Part shown: piece after piece, positions 9,091 to 17,603 of the stretch
How the letters are laid out: every line of letters starts with the position of its first letter
Numbering within the stretch: position 1 is the first letter of the stretch
Assembly: GCA_963833495.1 (NCBI GenBank)
Contig: CAWHYJ010000012.1
Location: forward strand, 124,001-188,000
DNA: 64,000 nt
Direction of reading: 5' to 3'
Source: Fodinibacter sp963833495
Lineage (GTDB): Bacteria; Actinomycetota; Actinomycetes; Actinomycetales; Dermatophilaceae
The notes under the pieces: model-generated
Databases searched by the model: none
What the model was told of the DNA's origin: nothing
Seen by the model: the letters and a program-made list of their open reading frames with translations, nothing else
Made by a program: the position numbers and the translations under genes

Positions 9091-9953
9091 TGGCGGCGGC
9101 ATCCGGGCTGCCCGACGGTGTCGACCCGGCCGAGCTCGAGGCGGTCGCCTGCCGGGTGGCGCAGGCCGCCGGCCGGCTCGTCGTCGACGAGCGCCCCGCC
9201 GACCTGCGGGTGGTCTCGAAGTCGAGCGACACCGACCCGGTCACCGTGATGGACCAGCGCAGCCAGGAGCTGATCCTGCGGCTGCTCGCGCAGGAGCGCC
9301 CCGACGACGCCGTCATGGGTGAGGAGGAGGGCAGCACCTCCGGCACCAGCGGGCTCACCTGGGTGGTCGACCCGATCGACGGCACGGTCAACTACCTCTA
9401 CGGCATCCCGTCGTATGCCGTGTCGGTCGCGGTCGTCACCGGCGACCCCACCCGGCCCGGCCACTGGGACTCCGTGGCGGGCGCGGTGCTCAACCCCGAG
9501 ACCGGCGAGCTGTTCCACGCGCACCGCGGCGGTGGCGCCCGGCTCACCACCGCGAGTGATTCGCGGGTGCTGCGCGCTACCGACGCCACCGACCTGGGCA
9601 TGGCGCTGGTCGGCACCGGGTTCGGGTACGCGGCCTCGACCCGGGCCCGCCAGGCCGCCCTGCTCGTCGACCTGTTGCCGCGGGTGCGCGACATCCGCCG
9701 GCACGGGGGCGCGGCCCTCGACCTGTGCGGCCTGGCGGCCGGACGGCTCGACGCGTACTACGAGACGGCACTCAACCCGTGGGACCGCGCGGCCGGTGAG
9801 CTCGTCGCCCGCGAGGCCGGGGCGGTGCTCGGCGGCCCGGTCGACGAGGTGCCCACGCGCGACCTCGTCTGGGGTGCGGCACCGGGGCTGGCCGAGGTGT
9901 TCGGCCCGCTCGTGCGGGAGCTGTCCGCGCGGCACGTGGGGCCGATGGACTGA
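9090..9953 (+). CDS. Inositol monophosphatase family protein
   Basis: This 287-residue protein has the Mg2+-dependent sugar-phosphatase motifs: GEEEG (metal-binding glutamate), WVVDPIDGTVNY (the DPIDGT motif) and NPWDRAAGELVAREAGA (the WD...AG motif). Possible substrates are myo-inositol 1-phosphate, histidinol phosphate or a similar sugar phosphate. In actinobacteria inositol feeds mycothiol and phosphatidylinositol. Its ATG overlaps the stop of the ferrochelatase gene (TGATG). Confidence 0.88.
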   Translation: MAAASGLPDGVDPAELEAVACRVAQAAGRLVVDERPADLRVVSKSSDTDPVTVMDQRSQELILRLLAQERPDDAVMGEEEGSTSGTSGLTWVVDPIDGTVNYLYGIPSYAVSVAVVTGDPTRPGHWDSVAGAVLNPETGELFHAHRGGGARLTTASDSRVLRATDATDLGMALVGTGFGYAASTRARQAALLVDLLPRVRDIRRHGGAALDLCGLAAGRLDAYYETALNPWDRAAGELVAREAGAVLGGPVDEVPTRDLVWGAAPGLAEVFGPLVRELSARHVGPMD

Positions 9954-10223
9954 CCCGTTCGCGTTGCCTGGGCGGTGCGTGGGCGTTGCTCGGGTCGCAC
10001 CCGGATGCCGGCTGGGCGTATCCGCTCGGCGTCTGCACGGCATCCGGAACCGGGCTGTGGGGCGCCCTGCACGACACCCCGAAGTCACCACCCGGTGGAC
10101 CCCGCGTGGCGCCGCGCGTCGCGATGGTGCACAATCACGGCGCACGGCGAACCCTGCGGGCACAAACGGGGGCATCCGTGCGTTGTCAGGGCCGGGTCAT
10201 ACGACGAAGGGTGGACACAGCAC

Positions 10224-10523
10224 ATGGCAACCGACTACGACGCACCGCGCAAGACCGACGACGAGCTGTCCGAGGACTCCATCGAGGAGCTCAAGAGCCG
10301 TCGCGTCGACAAGCGCGCCTCGAGCGTCGACGTCGACGAGACCGAGCAGGCGGAGGGCTTCGAGCTTCCGGGGGCGGACCTGTCCGGCGAAGAGCTCTCG
10401 GTGCGGGTGCTCCCGCGCCAGGCCGACGAGTTCACGTGCTCCAGGTGTTTCCTGGTGCACCACCGCAGCCAGCTCGCCAGCGAGAAGTCCGGCGTCCTGG
10501 TCTGCCGGGAGTGCGCCGCCTGA
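10224..10523 (+). CDS. DUF4193 family protein with zinc-ribbon-like C-terminus
   Basis: This 99-residue protein of the actinobacterial DUF4193 family has an acidic N-terminal half (DYDAPRKTDDELSEDSIEEL). A C-terminal four-cysteine cluster, CSRCFLVHHRSQL then VCREC, probably binds zinc. The function is unknown; partner binding to RNA polymerase has been proposed for similar small acidic zinc proteins, but nothing here proves it. A possible SD (GAAGGG) precedes ATG 10224. The 270-base gap upstream is the largest in this block and probably holds its promoter. Confidence 0.85.
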   Translation: MATDYDAPRKTDDELSEDSIEELKSRRVDKRASSVDVDETEQAEGFELPGADLSGEELSVRVLPRQADEFTCSRCFLVHHRSQLASEKSGVLVCRECAA

Positions 10524-10552
10524 GCAGCTCGCTCGACGCACGCAACACAGCA

Positions 10553-11023
10553 GTGACCGCCGCCGCCCGCGTTCCCGTCGCAGTCCGCCGACTGCACCCG
10601 GACGCGGGCGTTCCGGCGTACAGCACCGAGGGGGATGCCGGTGCCGACCTCACCAGCGTCGCCGAGGTGACGCTCGCGCCGGGGGAGCGAGCGCTGGTGC
10701 CGACCGGCATCGCCGTCGCGTTGCCGCCGGGCACCGTGGGGCTGGTGCACCCGCGCTCGGGACTGGCGGCACGGCACGGCATCACGGTGGTCAACGCCCC
10801 GGGAACCGTCGACTCGGGCTACCGCGGCGAGATCCTCGTCAACCTGGTCAACCTCGACCCGAACGAGCCGTTCACCGTGCGCGTCGGCGACCGGATCGCG
10901 CAGCTCGTGGTGCAGCACTACCTGCACGCCGACTTCGACGACTCGGATTCGCTTCCGGACAGCGCCCGGGGGGAGACTGGTCACGGATCCACCGGTGGGT
11001 TCGGCCTCGCCGACCCCCGCTGA
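10553..11023 (+). CDS. dut: dUTP diphosphatase
   Basis: Trimeric dUTPase hydrolyses dUTP to dUMP and PPi, keeping uracil out of DNA. All five motifs are present: DAGADL, HPRSGLAARHG, GTVDSGYRGEI, GDRIAQLVVQ and the glycine-rich tail RGETGHGSTGGFG. The start is uncertain. GTG 10553 gives 156 residues and is preferred for its normal N-terminal length, while GTG 10511 would overlap DUF4193 by 13 bases. Neither has a clear Shine-Dalgarno sequence. Confidence 0.92.
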   Translation: MTAAARVPVAVRRLHPDAGVPAYSTEGDAGADLTSVAEVTLAPGERALVPTGIAVALPPGTVGLVHPRSGLAARHGITVVNAPGTVDSGYRGEILVNLVNLDPNEPFTVRVGDRIAQLVVQHYLHADFDDSDSLPDSARGETGHGSTGGFGLADPR

Positions 11024-11062
11024 AACCGCAGCACCCAGACCACACCGAGGACGACCCCAGAC

Positions 11063-11830
11063 GTGAGCATCTTCAAGAGATCCAAGGCCTCCGACCGACC
11101 GGCCCCCGCCGACCCGGACGTCGAGCCGGCACACGACGACCTGGACGACGACGTGACCGAGGCCGAAGAGGCCCCCGCGCTGCTCGTCGACCGCTCCGAC
11201 GGCCCGTTCGACGTCACCGAGGTCGACGGCCGTGACGGCCGCGTCGACCTCGGCGCACTGTGGATGCGGGGCGTGCCCGGCATGGAGCTGCGCCTCGAGA
11301 TCGACCAGGCGACCCAGCTCGTCAACGCCGCGACCGCCGTCATCGACGACTCGGCCCTGCAGCTGCAGGCCTTCGCCGCGCCGCGCTCGGGGTCGCTCTG
11401 GGACGAGATCCGCGCGGAGATCGCGGCCGCGGTCGAGACCTCGGGCGGCACCGCCGAGGAGCACGTCGGCTCGCTGGGTGCCGAGCTGCGCACCCGGATG
11501 CCGTCCGCCGGCCCCGACGGTCGCACCGTCTTCGCCCCGGCCACGTTCCTCGGGGTCGACGGCCCGCGCTGGTTCCTGCGGGGGGTGCTCTCCGGCCGCG
11601 CCGCCATCGACGAGGCCGCCGCCGCGCCGCTCGTCGAGGTCTTCAAGGCGGCCGTCGTGGTCCGCGGCACCGACCCGATGGCGCCCCGCGAACTGCTGCC
11701 CTTGGCGCTGCCCCGCGATGCGGAGGCCGCTGCTGAGGCCGAGACCGCGGCGTTGGACGCGCAGGACGAGGAGGAGCGCACCTCCCTCGACCCGTTCCAG
11801 CGCGGCCCCGAGATCACCGAGGTGCGCTGA
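11063..11830 (+). CDS. DUF3710 family protein
   Basis: This 255-residue protein of the actinobacterial DUF3710 family has a basic start (SIFKRSK), then a very acidic 40-residue stretch, then a folded domain with GALWMRGVPGMELRLEID and FLGVDGPRWFLRGVLSG. There are no membrane segments and the function is unknown. It sits between dut and an OB-fold protein whose ATG overlaps its stop (TGATG). This gene order is conserved in actinobacteria, which suggests a joint role near DNA or RNA metabolism. That role is inference. Confidence 0.82.
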   Translation: MSIFKRSKASDRPAPADPDVEPAHDDLDDDVTEAEEAPALLVDRSDGPFDVTEVDGRDGRVDLGALWMRGVPGMELRLEIDQATQLVNAATAVIDDSALQLQAFAAPRSGSLWDEIRAEIAAAVETSGGTAEEHVGSLGAELRTRMPSAGPDGRTVFAPATFLGVDGPRWFLRGVLSGRAAIDEAAAAPLVEVFKAAVVVRGTDPMAPRELLPLALPRDAEAAAEAETAALDAQDEEERTSLDPFQRGPEITEVR

Positions 11831-12186
11831 TGGGCCTGCGCGAGCGACTCCACGACCTGACCAAGACTCCTACGCAGGACCAGGCCGAGTCGCTGCGTGA
11901 GCAGTCCGAGACTGCCGGGGGCGACGACCTCACCGCCCTTGCACTCCGGCATCCGGCCTGCGTGTGTGGCACGGTGCGCACCGTGACCCTGCCGCCCCGG
12001 CGCAGCGTGCCGGCACTGGTGGCCGAGGTCTGGGACGGCAACGGGTCGGTCAACCTGATCTGGGTCGGTCGCCGGATGATCGGCGGCATCGAGCCCGGGG
12101 TGTTCCTCCGGGCGCGTGGGCGGGTCACGTCGGTGCGCGGCACCCCGACGATCTTCAACCCGTCCTACGAGATCGTGCCCAAGTGA
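11830..12186 (+). CDS. OB-fold nucleic-acid-binding domain protein
   Basis: This 118-residue protein has a short helical N-terminus followed by an OB-fold of the tRNA-anti type: CVCGTVRTVTLPPRRSVP, LVAEVWDGNGSVNLIWVGRR and FLRARGRVTSVRGTPTIFNP. It probably binds single-stranded nucleic acid; no partner or substrate can be named. Both ends overlap neighbouring genes by a few bases, so it is almost certainly translated in step with DUF3710 and DUF3159. Confidence 0.8.
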   Translation: MGLRERLHDLTKTPTQDQAESLREQSETAGGDDLTALALRHPACVCGTVRTVTLPPRRSVPALVAEVWDGNGSVNLIWVGRRMIGGIEPGVFLRARGRVTSVRGTPTIFNPSYEIVPK

Positions 12187-12908
12187 CCGACGAGCCCGAC
12201 GCGGTGCTGACCGCGCCGACTGCCGACTCCGTCGAGGCGCTCATCCGGCACCGCCTGTCCACGGCACTGGGTGGCTGGCGCGGGTCCCTGGAGACGGCTC
12301 TGCCGACGGCGGTCTTCGTCGTCTTCTGGACGTGGCAGCAGGACGTCAAGATCGCGGCCGGGGCGGCGCTGGCGGTGGCGGTGGTGCTCGCCCTGGTGCG
12401 GGTCGTGCAGCACTCCTCGCTCTCGCACGTCGCCGGGGCGGTCTTCGCCACCGCGATCGCCGCGTTCTTCGCGGTGCGCTCGGGGCGGGCCGAGGCCGCC
12501 TTCCTGCCCGGCATCCTGACCAATGCCGCCTTCCTCGCGCTGACCCTGGTGTCGGTGGTGACCCGGTGGCCGGCCATCGGGTTCATCGTCGGGGCCGGCG
12601 ACCCTCGGGCGCAGGAGGACCCGTTCGCCTGGCGGCGCGACCGCGGGATGGTGCGGGTGTGCACGCGGCTCACCTGGGTGCTGATCGGCGTCTATGCGGT
12701 GCGGTTGCTGATCATGGTGCCGCTGTACCTGGCCGCGGAGGTGGCGTGGCTCGGGGTGGCGAAGATCGCGCTCGGTTGGCCGTTGTGGGTGGCGTCGCTC
12801 GCGGTGATGGGGTGGATGCTGCTGTCGGGGCACACGCCGTTGGAGCCGGGGGAGGGTCCGGGGGCGGAGGCTGGCGAGGCGTCCGAAGACGCCGAGGGCA
12901 GCGCCTGA
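12183..12908 (+). CDS. DUF3159 integral membrane protein
   Basis: This 241-residue membrane protein of the DUF3159 family has five to six hydrophobic segments (for example FVVFWTWQQ, AALAVAVVLALVRVV, FLALTLVSVV and IGVYAVRLLIMVPLYLAAEVAW). A polar loop between them carries the family motif DPFAWRRDRG. The tail is acidic. The function is unknown. GTG 12183 overlaps the preceding stop (GTGA). It is the last gene of the dut operon. Confidence 0.85.
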   Translation: MTDEPDAVLTAPTADSVEALIRHRLSTALGGWRGSLETALPTAVFVVFWTWQQDVKIAAGAALAVAVVLALVRVVQHSSLSHVAGAVFATAIAAFFAVRSGRAEAAFLPGILTNAAFLALTLVSVVTRWPAIGFIVGAGDPRAQEDPFAWRRDRGMVRVCTRLTWVLIGVYAVRLLIMVPLYLAAEVAWLGVAKIALGWPLWVASLAVMGWMLLSGHTPLEPGEGPGAEAGEASEDAEGSA

Positions 12909-13364
12909 CGCTCCCGCCGATCGGCCGGATGCCGTTCTGCTGAGGGTTAACTCGAGTCCAACGTACCAAGGGTGTCCTGCCGCGGCGCCGGGCCCCGCCC
13001 ATGCTTGGGGGTGCAGTGGGCCGGTGCTGGCGACGCTCCGGTGGCGCGGCTCATCCTCGCCTGGGCAGCGATTCGCCCCGTCAGGGCTGGCGCCGACTCG
13101 GGCGTGGCCTCGCACCCGCTAGTAGTTGCGCCAGCTCCGGCCACGGTGACGCCCTTGGGGACCCCGGTCGTGATGACGGCTCCGGTCAGGTCAGGTCAAC
13201 GCCTGGACTGCGCTCCTGGCGGCACGCTGCCACAGGCGCCGTGGCTGGTGAGGGCACGGCCAGTAAGCCCTTGGCGCACGCCGATTCCTCCGCAGTTGTA
13301 TCTAAACATGGCTGAGGTGAGGCTTTCTGCTGATGGCGAGCTGGGGTTGTGGATGGCTTGTGTA
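12909..13364. other. Gene-free stretch between the dut operon and the HNH island
   Basis: About 450 bases in which I see no convincing gene, RNA gene or strong hairpin. Open frames here have no recognisable motifs and no good start context. The end nearest the HNH gene holds its promoter and LexA box. It could be the boundary of the accessory island. Confidence 0.5.
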
Positions 13365-13380
13365 ACGAACACATGTTCGA
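13365..13380 (+). promoter_or_regulatory. LexA box (SOS box) overlapping the HNH gene start
   Basis: ACGAAC-ACAT-GTTCGA matches the actinobacterial SOS box TCGAAC-N4-GTTCGA with one mismatch. The ATG at 13373 lies inside the box. A -10-like TGTAAC sits at 13361-13366, six bases before the ATG, so the transcript may be leaderless and LexA would block both promoter and start. Confidence 0.7.
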
Positions 13381-15019
13381 TTATGATGGAGCATGGCCAT
13401 CAGGGGGTTGGGACTGTGCGGAGCGTCGCTCCGCGGTGGCTGCTGCTCGGGTGGCGTTGGCCGGGTTGGGTGAGGTGTTGGGGCAGGCCTCGGATGCCGA
13501 GCTGGGCGAGCTGCTGGGGGAGGTCGACGCGGTGACTGCGCTGGGGGGTGCGGTGCGCGCTCAGGTCGCGGTCGAGGCGGTCCGGCGGGGTGTGGTGGCG
13601 GAGTCGGGGATGAACGCGCACGCGTGGGTGCGGGATCATGCGCCGTCGTTGCGGCAGGGCGGTGCCGGTCAGGTGGCGAAGCTGGCCATGGAGGTCGCGA
13701 ACGTGGCTCGGTCGGCGGGGTAGCTTGGCGCCGGATGCCGCGGCGGAGCCGGACCCGGGCTCGCCGTTGGGATGGTGTGGGCCGGGGTGAAGGACGGGTC
13801 GGTGTCCCCGTCGTTGGCGTTGAGCGCGTTGGGTGAGGTGGCCCGGTTGGAGCCGCGTCTGGACCCGGACGCGCTGCCGTTGGTGGTGGAGGGGTTGTTG
13901 GGGTTGGGCACGGTGTGGGGTGCGGGTCAGATGCGCAAGCTGCGCCCGGCGATGCTGGCGAGGTACGGCCTACCGGGGGAGTTGGACCAGTTGCAGGAGC
14001 GGTTGGCTTCGGTGGCTCGGTTGTCGCGGCCGTGGGTGGCGTCGGGGGATGTCACGGAGTACCAGCTGGTGGTGACTCCGGAGCAGGCGGCGGTGCTGGA
14101 GGCGGCGATCGGTCCGTTGTCGGCGCCGGTGCCGAACGAGCAGACGGGGGCGCGGGATCTGCGCCCGGCGGGGCAGCGGCGGGTGGAGGCGTTGGCGGAG
14201 GTGTGCCGCCGGTCCAGCGCAATCGACGCGGACGCGCAGGGTGGTGAGGGGGCAGCGGGGGCAGGCGCGGCGCTGCACGTGACCATTGCCCTGAGTGACC
14301 TTCAGGAGCTGACCGGGGCGGGTGAGGTGGTGGGGTCGACCGCGACGGGGGTGCTGCTCTCGCCTGAGGTGCTGCGTCGGGTGGCGTGTGATGCGGCGTT
14401 GATCCCGCACGTGCTCGGCTCGGCGGGGGAGGACCTGGACCTGGGGCGGGTGGTGCGCCTGTTCACCCGGGCGCAACGGCGCCGGTTGTGGCGCCGGGAC
14501 CGGACGTGCACGTTCCCGGGGTGCACGGCACCGGGGAGCTGGGCGAAGGCGCACCATGTGCTGCACTGGGCCGACGGGGGCCTGTCGGATGTCGACAACG
14601 CGGCCTTGTTGTGCCAGCGGCACCACACGTTCGTGCACAGCAGGCGACTGTGGGCGCAGGTCCGCACGACACCGGATGAGCTGGGCCGGTACGTGATCTG
14701 GGACCTGCACCCAGGCTCCTACGACCGGCAGCTGGAATGGCTGGCCCGGCAACGCGCCGAGCACGACCCGCCACCCCTGACCCGGCAACGGCTACTGGAG
14801 CTGGTCGCTGCGGTCACCCACAGCGACGAGGCCGACCGACGGCTGGCCCTGCACGACCTCGACCAGCTCAGCGACGCCTGGCACGACCTGGCCGAGCAGG
14901 ACGCGCACGGCCACGGTGGTTGGCGAGACGACGACCCCGCCTACCTGGCCTGGCACGAGGCGTACCTCGCCGGCGTCGGCGCCGGCCACCACCCCGAGAG
15001 CAGAGGTGCCGTTGCCTGA
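13373..15019 (+). pseudogene. DUF222 / HNH endonuclease (13E12 repeat family), broken by two compensating indels
   Basis: The repaired protein is about 548 residues: an N-terminal DUF222 domain, then a C-terminal HNH nuclease domain. The HNH part carries CTFPGCTAPGSWAKAHHV, HWADGGLSDVDNAALL and CQRHHTFVH, with two zinc-type cysteine pairs. As given, an in-frame TAG occurs at 13721-13723. Reading shows one extra G in the run at 13717-13720 and one missing G near 13769-13771, so the frame is lost for only about 50 bases. The lost stretch still encodes the expected acidic linker, which argues for sequencing error. Family members form dispersed repeats in actinobacteria, and several in M. tuberculosis are LexA-regulated. 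Confidence 0.78.
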
Positions 15020-15619
15020 CCCCCAGGACGTCGACCTTGCGATGATCCGCGAGCTGGGCTGGCCGATCACCCGAGCCGAGATCCTCGAGCAGCACCTGGG
15101 CCGGACCGAGGAGGAGCTGACGGCCAACATCGAACGGGTCCTCGGGCGGTCGGTGCCGGACGACTTCGCCGAGGAACGCGAGGCCGCCTACGCCCAGGTG
15201 TTCACCAGCGGCCTGACCGAGGTCCCCGGTGTTCGCGCCGCCGTGGAGGAGATCCAGGGACGTGGTCACGACACCTGTGTCGCGTCATCCGGTAGTCACG
15301 ACCGGATGCGGCTGACGCTCGGCACCACCGGCCTACGTCCTCGGTTCGAGGGGCGGATCTTCTCTGCGGACGAGGTGGCTCGAGGCAAGCCGGCTCCCGA
15401 CCTCTTCCTCTTCGCGGCACGGCAACGTGGCATCAGCCGGCATCCTGCGTGGTCGTCGAGGACAGCCCTTCCGGCGTGACGGCAGCCCGTGCCGCCGGCA
15501 TGTGTGTCATCAGCTACGCCGGCCTGACCCCAAGCGACTACCTGGGCGGCGCCGACGAGGTGGTCGACAACATGGCCGACCTCGTGGCGGCAGTCGAACG
15601 ACAGTCGTCGCCGGCCTAG
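15006..15619 (+). pseudogene. HAD-superfamily phosphatase lacking its catalytic N-terminus, with a frameshift
   Basis: Homology to beta-phosphoglucomutase-like HAD enzymes begins abruptly at MIRELGWPITRAEILEQHLG. It continues through CVASSGSHDRMRLTLG (motif II) and SADEVARGKPAPDLFL (motif III). After a missing base near 15440 it resumes in another frame with CVVVEDSPSGVTAARAAGM (motif IV), ending at 15619. The first 25 or so residues, with the nucleophile motif DxDG and the V-D-S-E segment, are absent, and the HNH gene ends where they should be. The fragment cannot be catalytic. It looks like a gene whose 5' end was replaced when the HNH island arrived. Confidence 0.72.
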
Positions 15620-16176
15620 AGGAACTGGGCCGGGTCGAACTCGGCGATCGGGATGATCCGCACCCGCGGCAGCCGCTCGTTGAAGGCCTGCACGTCGTAC
15701 TCCAGGTCGAACGACTCCAGCCCGCGCTCGACCAGCGGCACGAACGCGCTGTTGCGGAACTCGACGAAACCGAGGACGCCCACCCGTCGACCGTCGAGGA
15801 GGTCGCCCACCTGCTCGACGAAGTCGCCGTCGTTGCTGACCAGCATCACGTCGGCCTCACGGCGACGCAGCTCCACCAGGGTGCGCTGGATCGCGATGTC
15901 GACGACCTTCTCGCCCGGCCCACCAGACAGGGGGATCGGCCGGTAGCCGATCGCCAGCAACGCCTGCACGAACGTCATCGGCAGCTCGCTGTTCGCCGCG
16001 AGGAAGAACAGACCCTGCGCCGGCTGGTCCCAACGCTCCCGGGCGAACTGCAGCAGGCGCTCCCACCTCGGCCGCTCCTCGGGGCGGGGCCGCCGGCCGA
16101 GGATCGAGGTGCCCAGGGTGGCGTCGATGTTCTCGCCGTCGATGAGCACGTACGTGGACCGCGGTGCCTCCGTCAT
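15616..16176 (-). CDS. NYN domain protein (PIN-like, LabA/DUF88 type)
   Basis: This 186-residue protein has the acidic residues of an NYN/PIN-like ribonuclease site: STYVLIDGENIDATLG at the N-terminus, KVVDIAIQRTLVEL in the middle and MLVSNDGDFVEQVGDLLDG after it. NYN proteins are predicted metal-dependent RNases, but many are only regulators. Convergent with the HAD remnant (4-base overlap). No partner RNA can be named. Confidence 0.85.
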   Translation of the reverse strand: MTEAPRSTYVLIDGENIDATLGTSILGRRPRPEERPRWERLLQFARERWDQPAQGLFFLAANSELPMTFVQALLAIGYRPIPLSGGPGEKVVDIAIQRTLVELRRREADVMLVSNDGDFVEQVGDLLDGRRVGVLGFVEFRNSAFVPLVERGLESFDLEYDVQAFNERLPRVRIIPIAEFDPAQFL

Positions 16177-16260
16177 GGCACGAGACTACGGGTGCCGTCC
16201 CCGCCTCGGCGGCCCAGCCGGTGGCACCGCGTGACCTGGACGTGACCACGGACGGCTAGC

Positions 16261-16635
16261 GTGCGGCGAGTGGCGGCGGACGACGGTCAGGGCAGGCGCC
16301 GCACGCGGCTGCTCTGGGCGACCTCGGCGGCAGGCTTGCTCGTGCTGCTCATGGGCGTGGGGGAGGAGCGAACGGGCCTGGGTGCAGTATCCGGCGAGAG
16401 CGGGTCACCCACGCTCGACGTCGGCATCGAGAGCTGCAACGCGCAGCCCAGGGTCGAGGTCGAGGAGTCGCGAACCCGGGTGCGGCTCACGGCGTTCATC
16501 GACCGGCCCGGCATCCTCGACGGATCAGGAGACTGCCTGGACCACGCCGTCGTCACCCTCCGGGCGCCACTGGGCAACCGGGCCGTCGTCGACGGCTCGA
16601 GCGGGGCGGCTGTGGCGCTGAGTGCGCCCGACTAG
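16261..16635 (+). CDS. Hypothetical membrane-anchored or secreted protein
   Basis: This 124-residue protein starts at GTG 16261. The basic N-terminus (RRRTR) followed by LLWATSAAGLLVLLMGVG is a signal anchor or uncleaved signal peptide. The rest is predicted extracytoplasmic with two cysteines (ESCNAQP and GDCLDH) that could pair. It contains alternating beta-like strands such as RVRLTAFIDRPG and HAVVTLRAPLG. I do not recognise the family. Confidence 0.55.
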   Translation: MRRVAADDGQGRRRTRLLWATSAAGLLVLLMGVGEERTGLGAVSGESGSPTLDVGIESCNAQPRVEVEESRTRVRLTAFIDRPGILDGSGDCLDHAVVTLRAPLGNRAVVDGSSGAAVALSAPD

Positions 16636-16637
16636 TG

Positions 16638-16760
16638 CTACTTGTGGCCGAGGTCGATGTGGTTCTTCGCCGTGGCCTTGGCGTGCTTCTCGGCCCGCTT
16701 CTCCTTGATCGACTTGCTCGGCTTCTTCGACATGCTCTGTCGGGGGGACTTGTCGGCCAT
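16638..16760 (-). CDS. Small basic conserved protein, 40 residues
   Basis: A short reverse-strand gene starts at ATG 16760 with a good Shine-Dalgarno (GGGAGC). It encodes a lysine-rich peptide beginning MADKSPRQSMSKKPSKSIKE and ending KNHIDLGHK. Small proteins of this composition are common in Micrococcales and often go unannotated. Function unknown; a nucleic-acid-binding role would fit the charge but is a guess. Confidence 0.62.
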   Translation of the reverse strand: MADKSPRQSMSKKPSKSIKEKRAEKHAKATAKNHIDLGHK

Positions 16761-16879
16761 GAGCTGCTCCCAGCGTGGGGGAACCTGGACGGCCCCGTCA
16801 CGTCGACAGTACGCCGATGCCGACGTGAGCGCCGTGAGCCCTCGCCCGAGAACGCCGTCGGGCGCCGGCCCGACAGCCC

Positions 16880-17584
16880 TCAGTTGTCGTCGTCGTCGGC
16901 GTTGTCGGTGTCGCGCTTGTGCCGCTGGCCGGGGCTGAGCAGGGACTCCAGCTCGGCCTCGACGTCGGGCGTGGTGACGAACAGCAGCTCGTCGAGCGGC
17001 TCGAGGGCGTCGTCGCGGCTCGGCGCGATGGGGTGCCCCTCGCGGATGATGCCGGTGAGCACCGTGTTGCCCGGCCACGGCACGTCCCCGACGCGCGACC
17101 CGGAGTACGGGCTGCCGACCGGCAACGTCATCTCGACCATCATCGCCTTGCCCTGCTGGAACTCGAAGATCCGCACCAGGTCGCCGACGCTCACGGCCTC
17201 CTCGACCAGGGCCGTCATCAGCCGCGGGGTCGAGACGGCGACGTCGACGCCCCACGCCTCGTCGAACATCCACTCGTTCTTCGGGTTGTTCACCCGGGCG
17301 ACGGTGCGGGGTACGCCGAACTCCGTCTTGGCCAGCAGCGACAGCACCAGGTTGACCTTGTCGTCACCCGTGGCCGCGACGACCACGTCGCACTCGGCCA
17401 GTCCCGCCTCGGAGAGTGCCTCGATCTCGCACGCGTCGGCCTGCAGCCAGCTGGCGTCGGGCACCTTCTGCACCCGCTCACCGTTGGCGTCGCGGTCGAT
17501 GAGCAGCACGTGGTGGCCGTTGCGCAGCAGCTCGCGGGCGATGGACCGCCCGACACTGCCGGCTCCGGCGATGACGACGCGCAT
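16880..17584 (-). CDS. TrkA/Ktr-type potassium channel NAD-binding regulatory protein
   Basis: This 234-residue protein has an N-terminal RCK-N Rossmann domain (MRVVIAGAGSVGRSIARELL) with the acidic strand end HVLLIDRDAN. A TrkA-C domain follows (about 140-220, LVRIFEFQQGKAMMVEM and GIIREGHPIAP). The tail is charged (DTDNADDDDN). Such proteins bind NAD(H) or nucleotides and gate K+ transporters. It is the second of two adjacent trkA genes, 19 bases apart and divergent from a K+ permease. Confidence 0.88.
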   Translation of the reverse strand: MRVVIAGAGSVGRSIARELLRNGHHVLLIDRDANGERVQKVPDASWLQADACEIEALSEAGLAECDVVVAATGDDKVNLVLSLLAKTEFGVPRTVARVNNPKNEWMFDEAWGVDVAVSTPRLMTALVEEAVSVGDLVRIFEFQQGKAMMVEMTLPVGSPYSGSRVGDVPWPGNTVLTGIIREGHPIAPSRDDALEPLDELLFVTTPDVEAELESLLSPGQRHKRDTDNADDDDN

Positions 17585-17603
17585 GGGGGATGGCCTTTCG
17601 GAG

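Noticed and set aside
12909..13364. A possible RNA gene or riboswitch in the gap before the HNH island
   Set aside because: No tRNA fold, strong hairpin or known riboswitch core was found by eye.
13721..13723. TAG in the HNH gene as a programmed stop or recoding site
   Set aside because: The protein can be restored by one extra and one missing G in nearby G-runs, and the local frame between them gives the expected linker. No recoding signal is visible.
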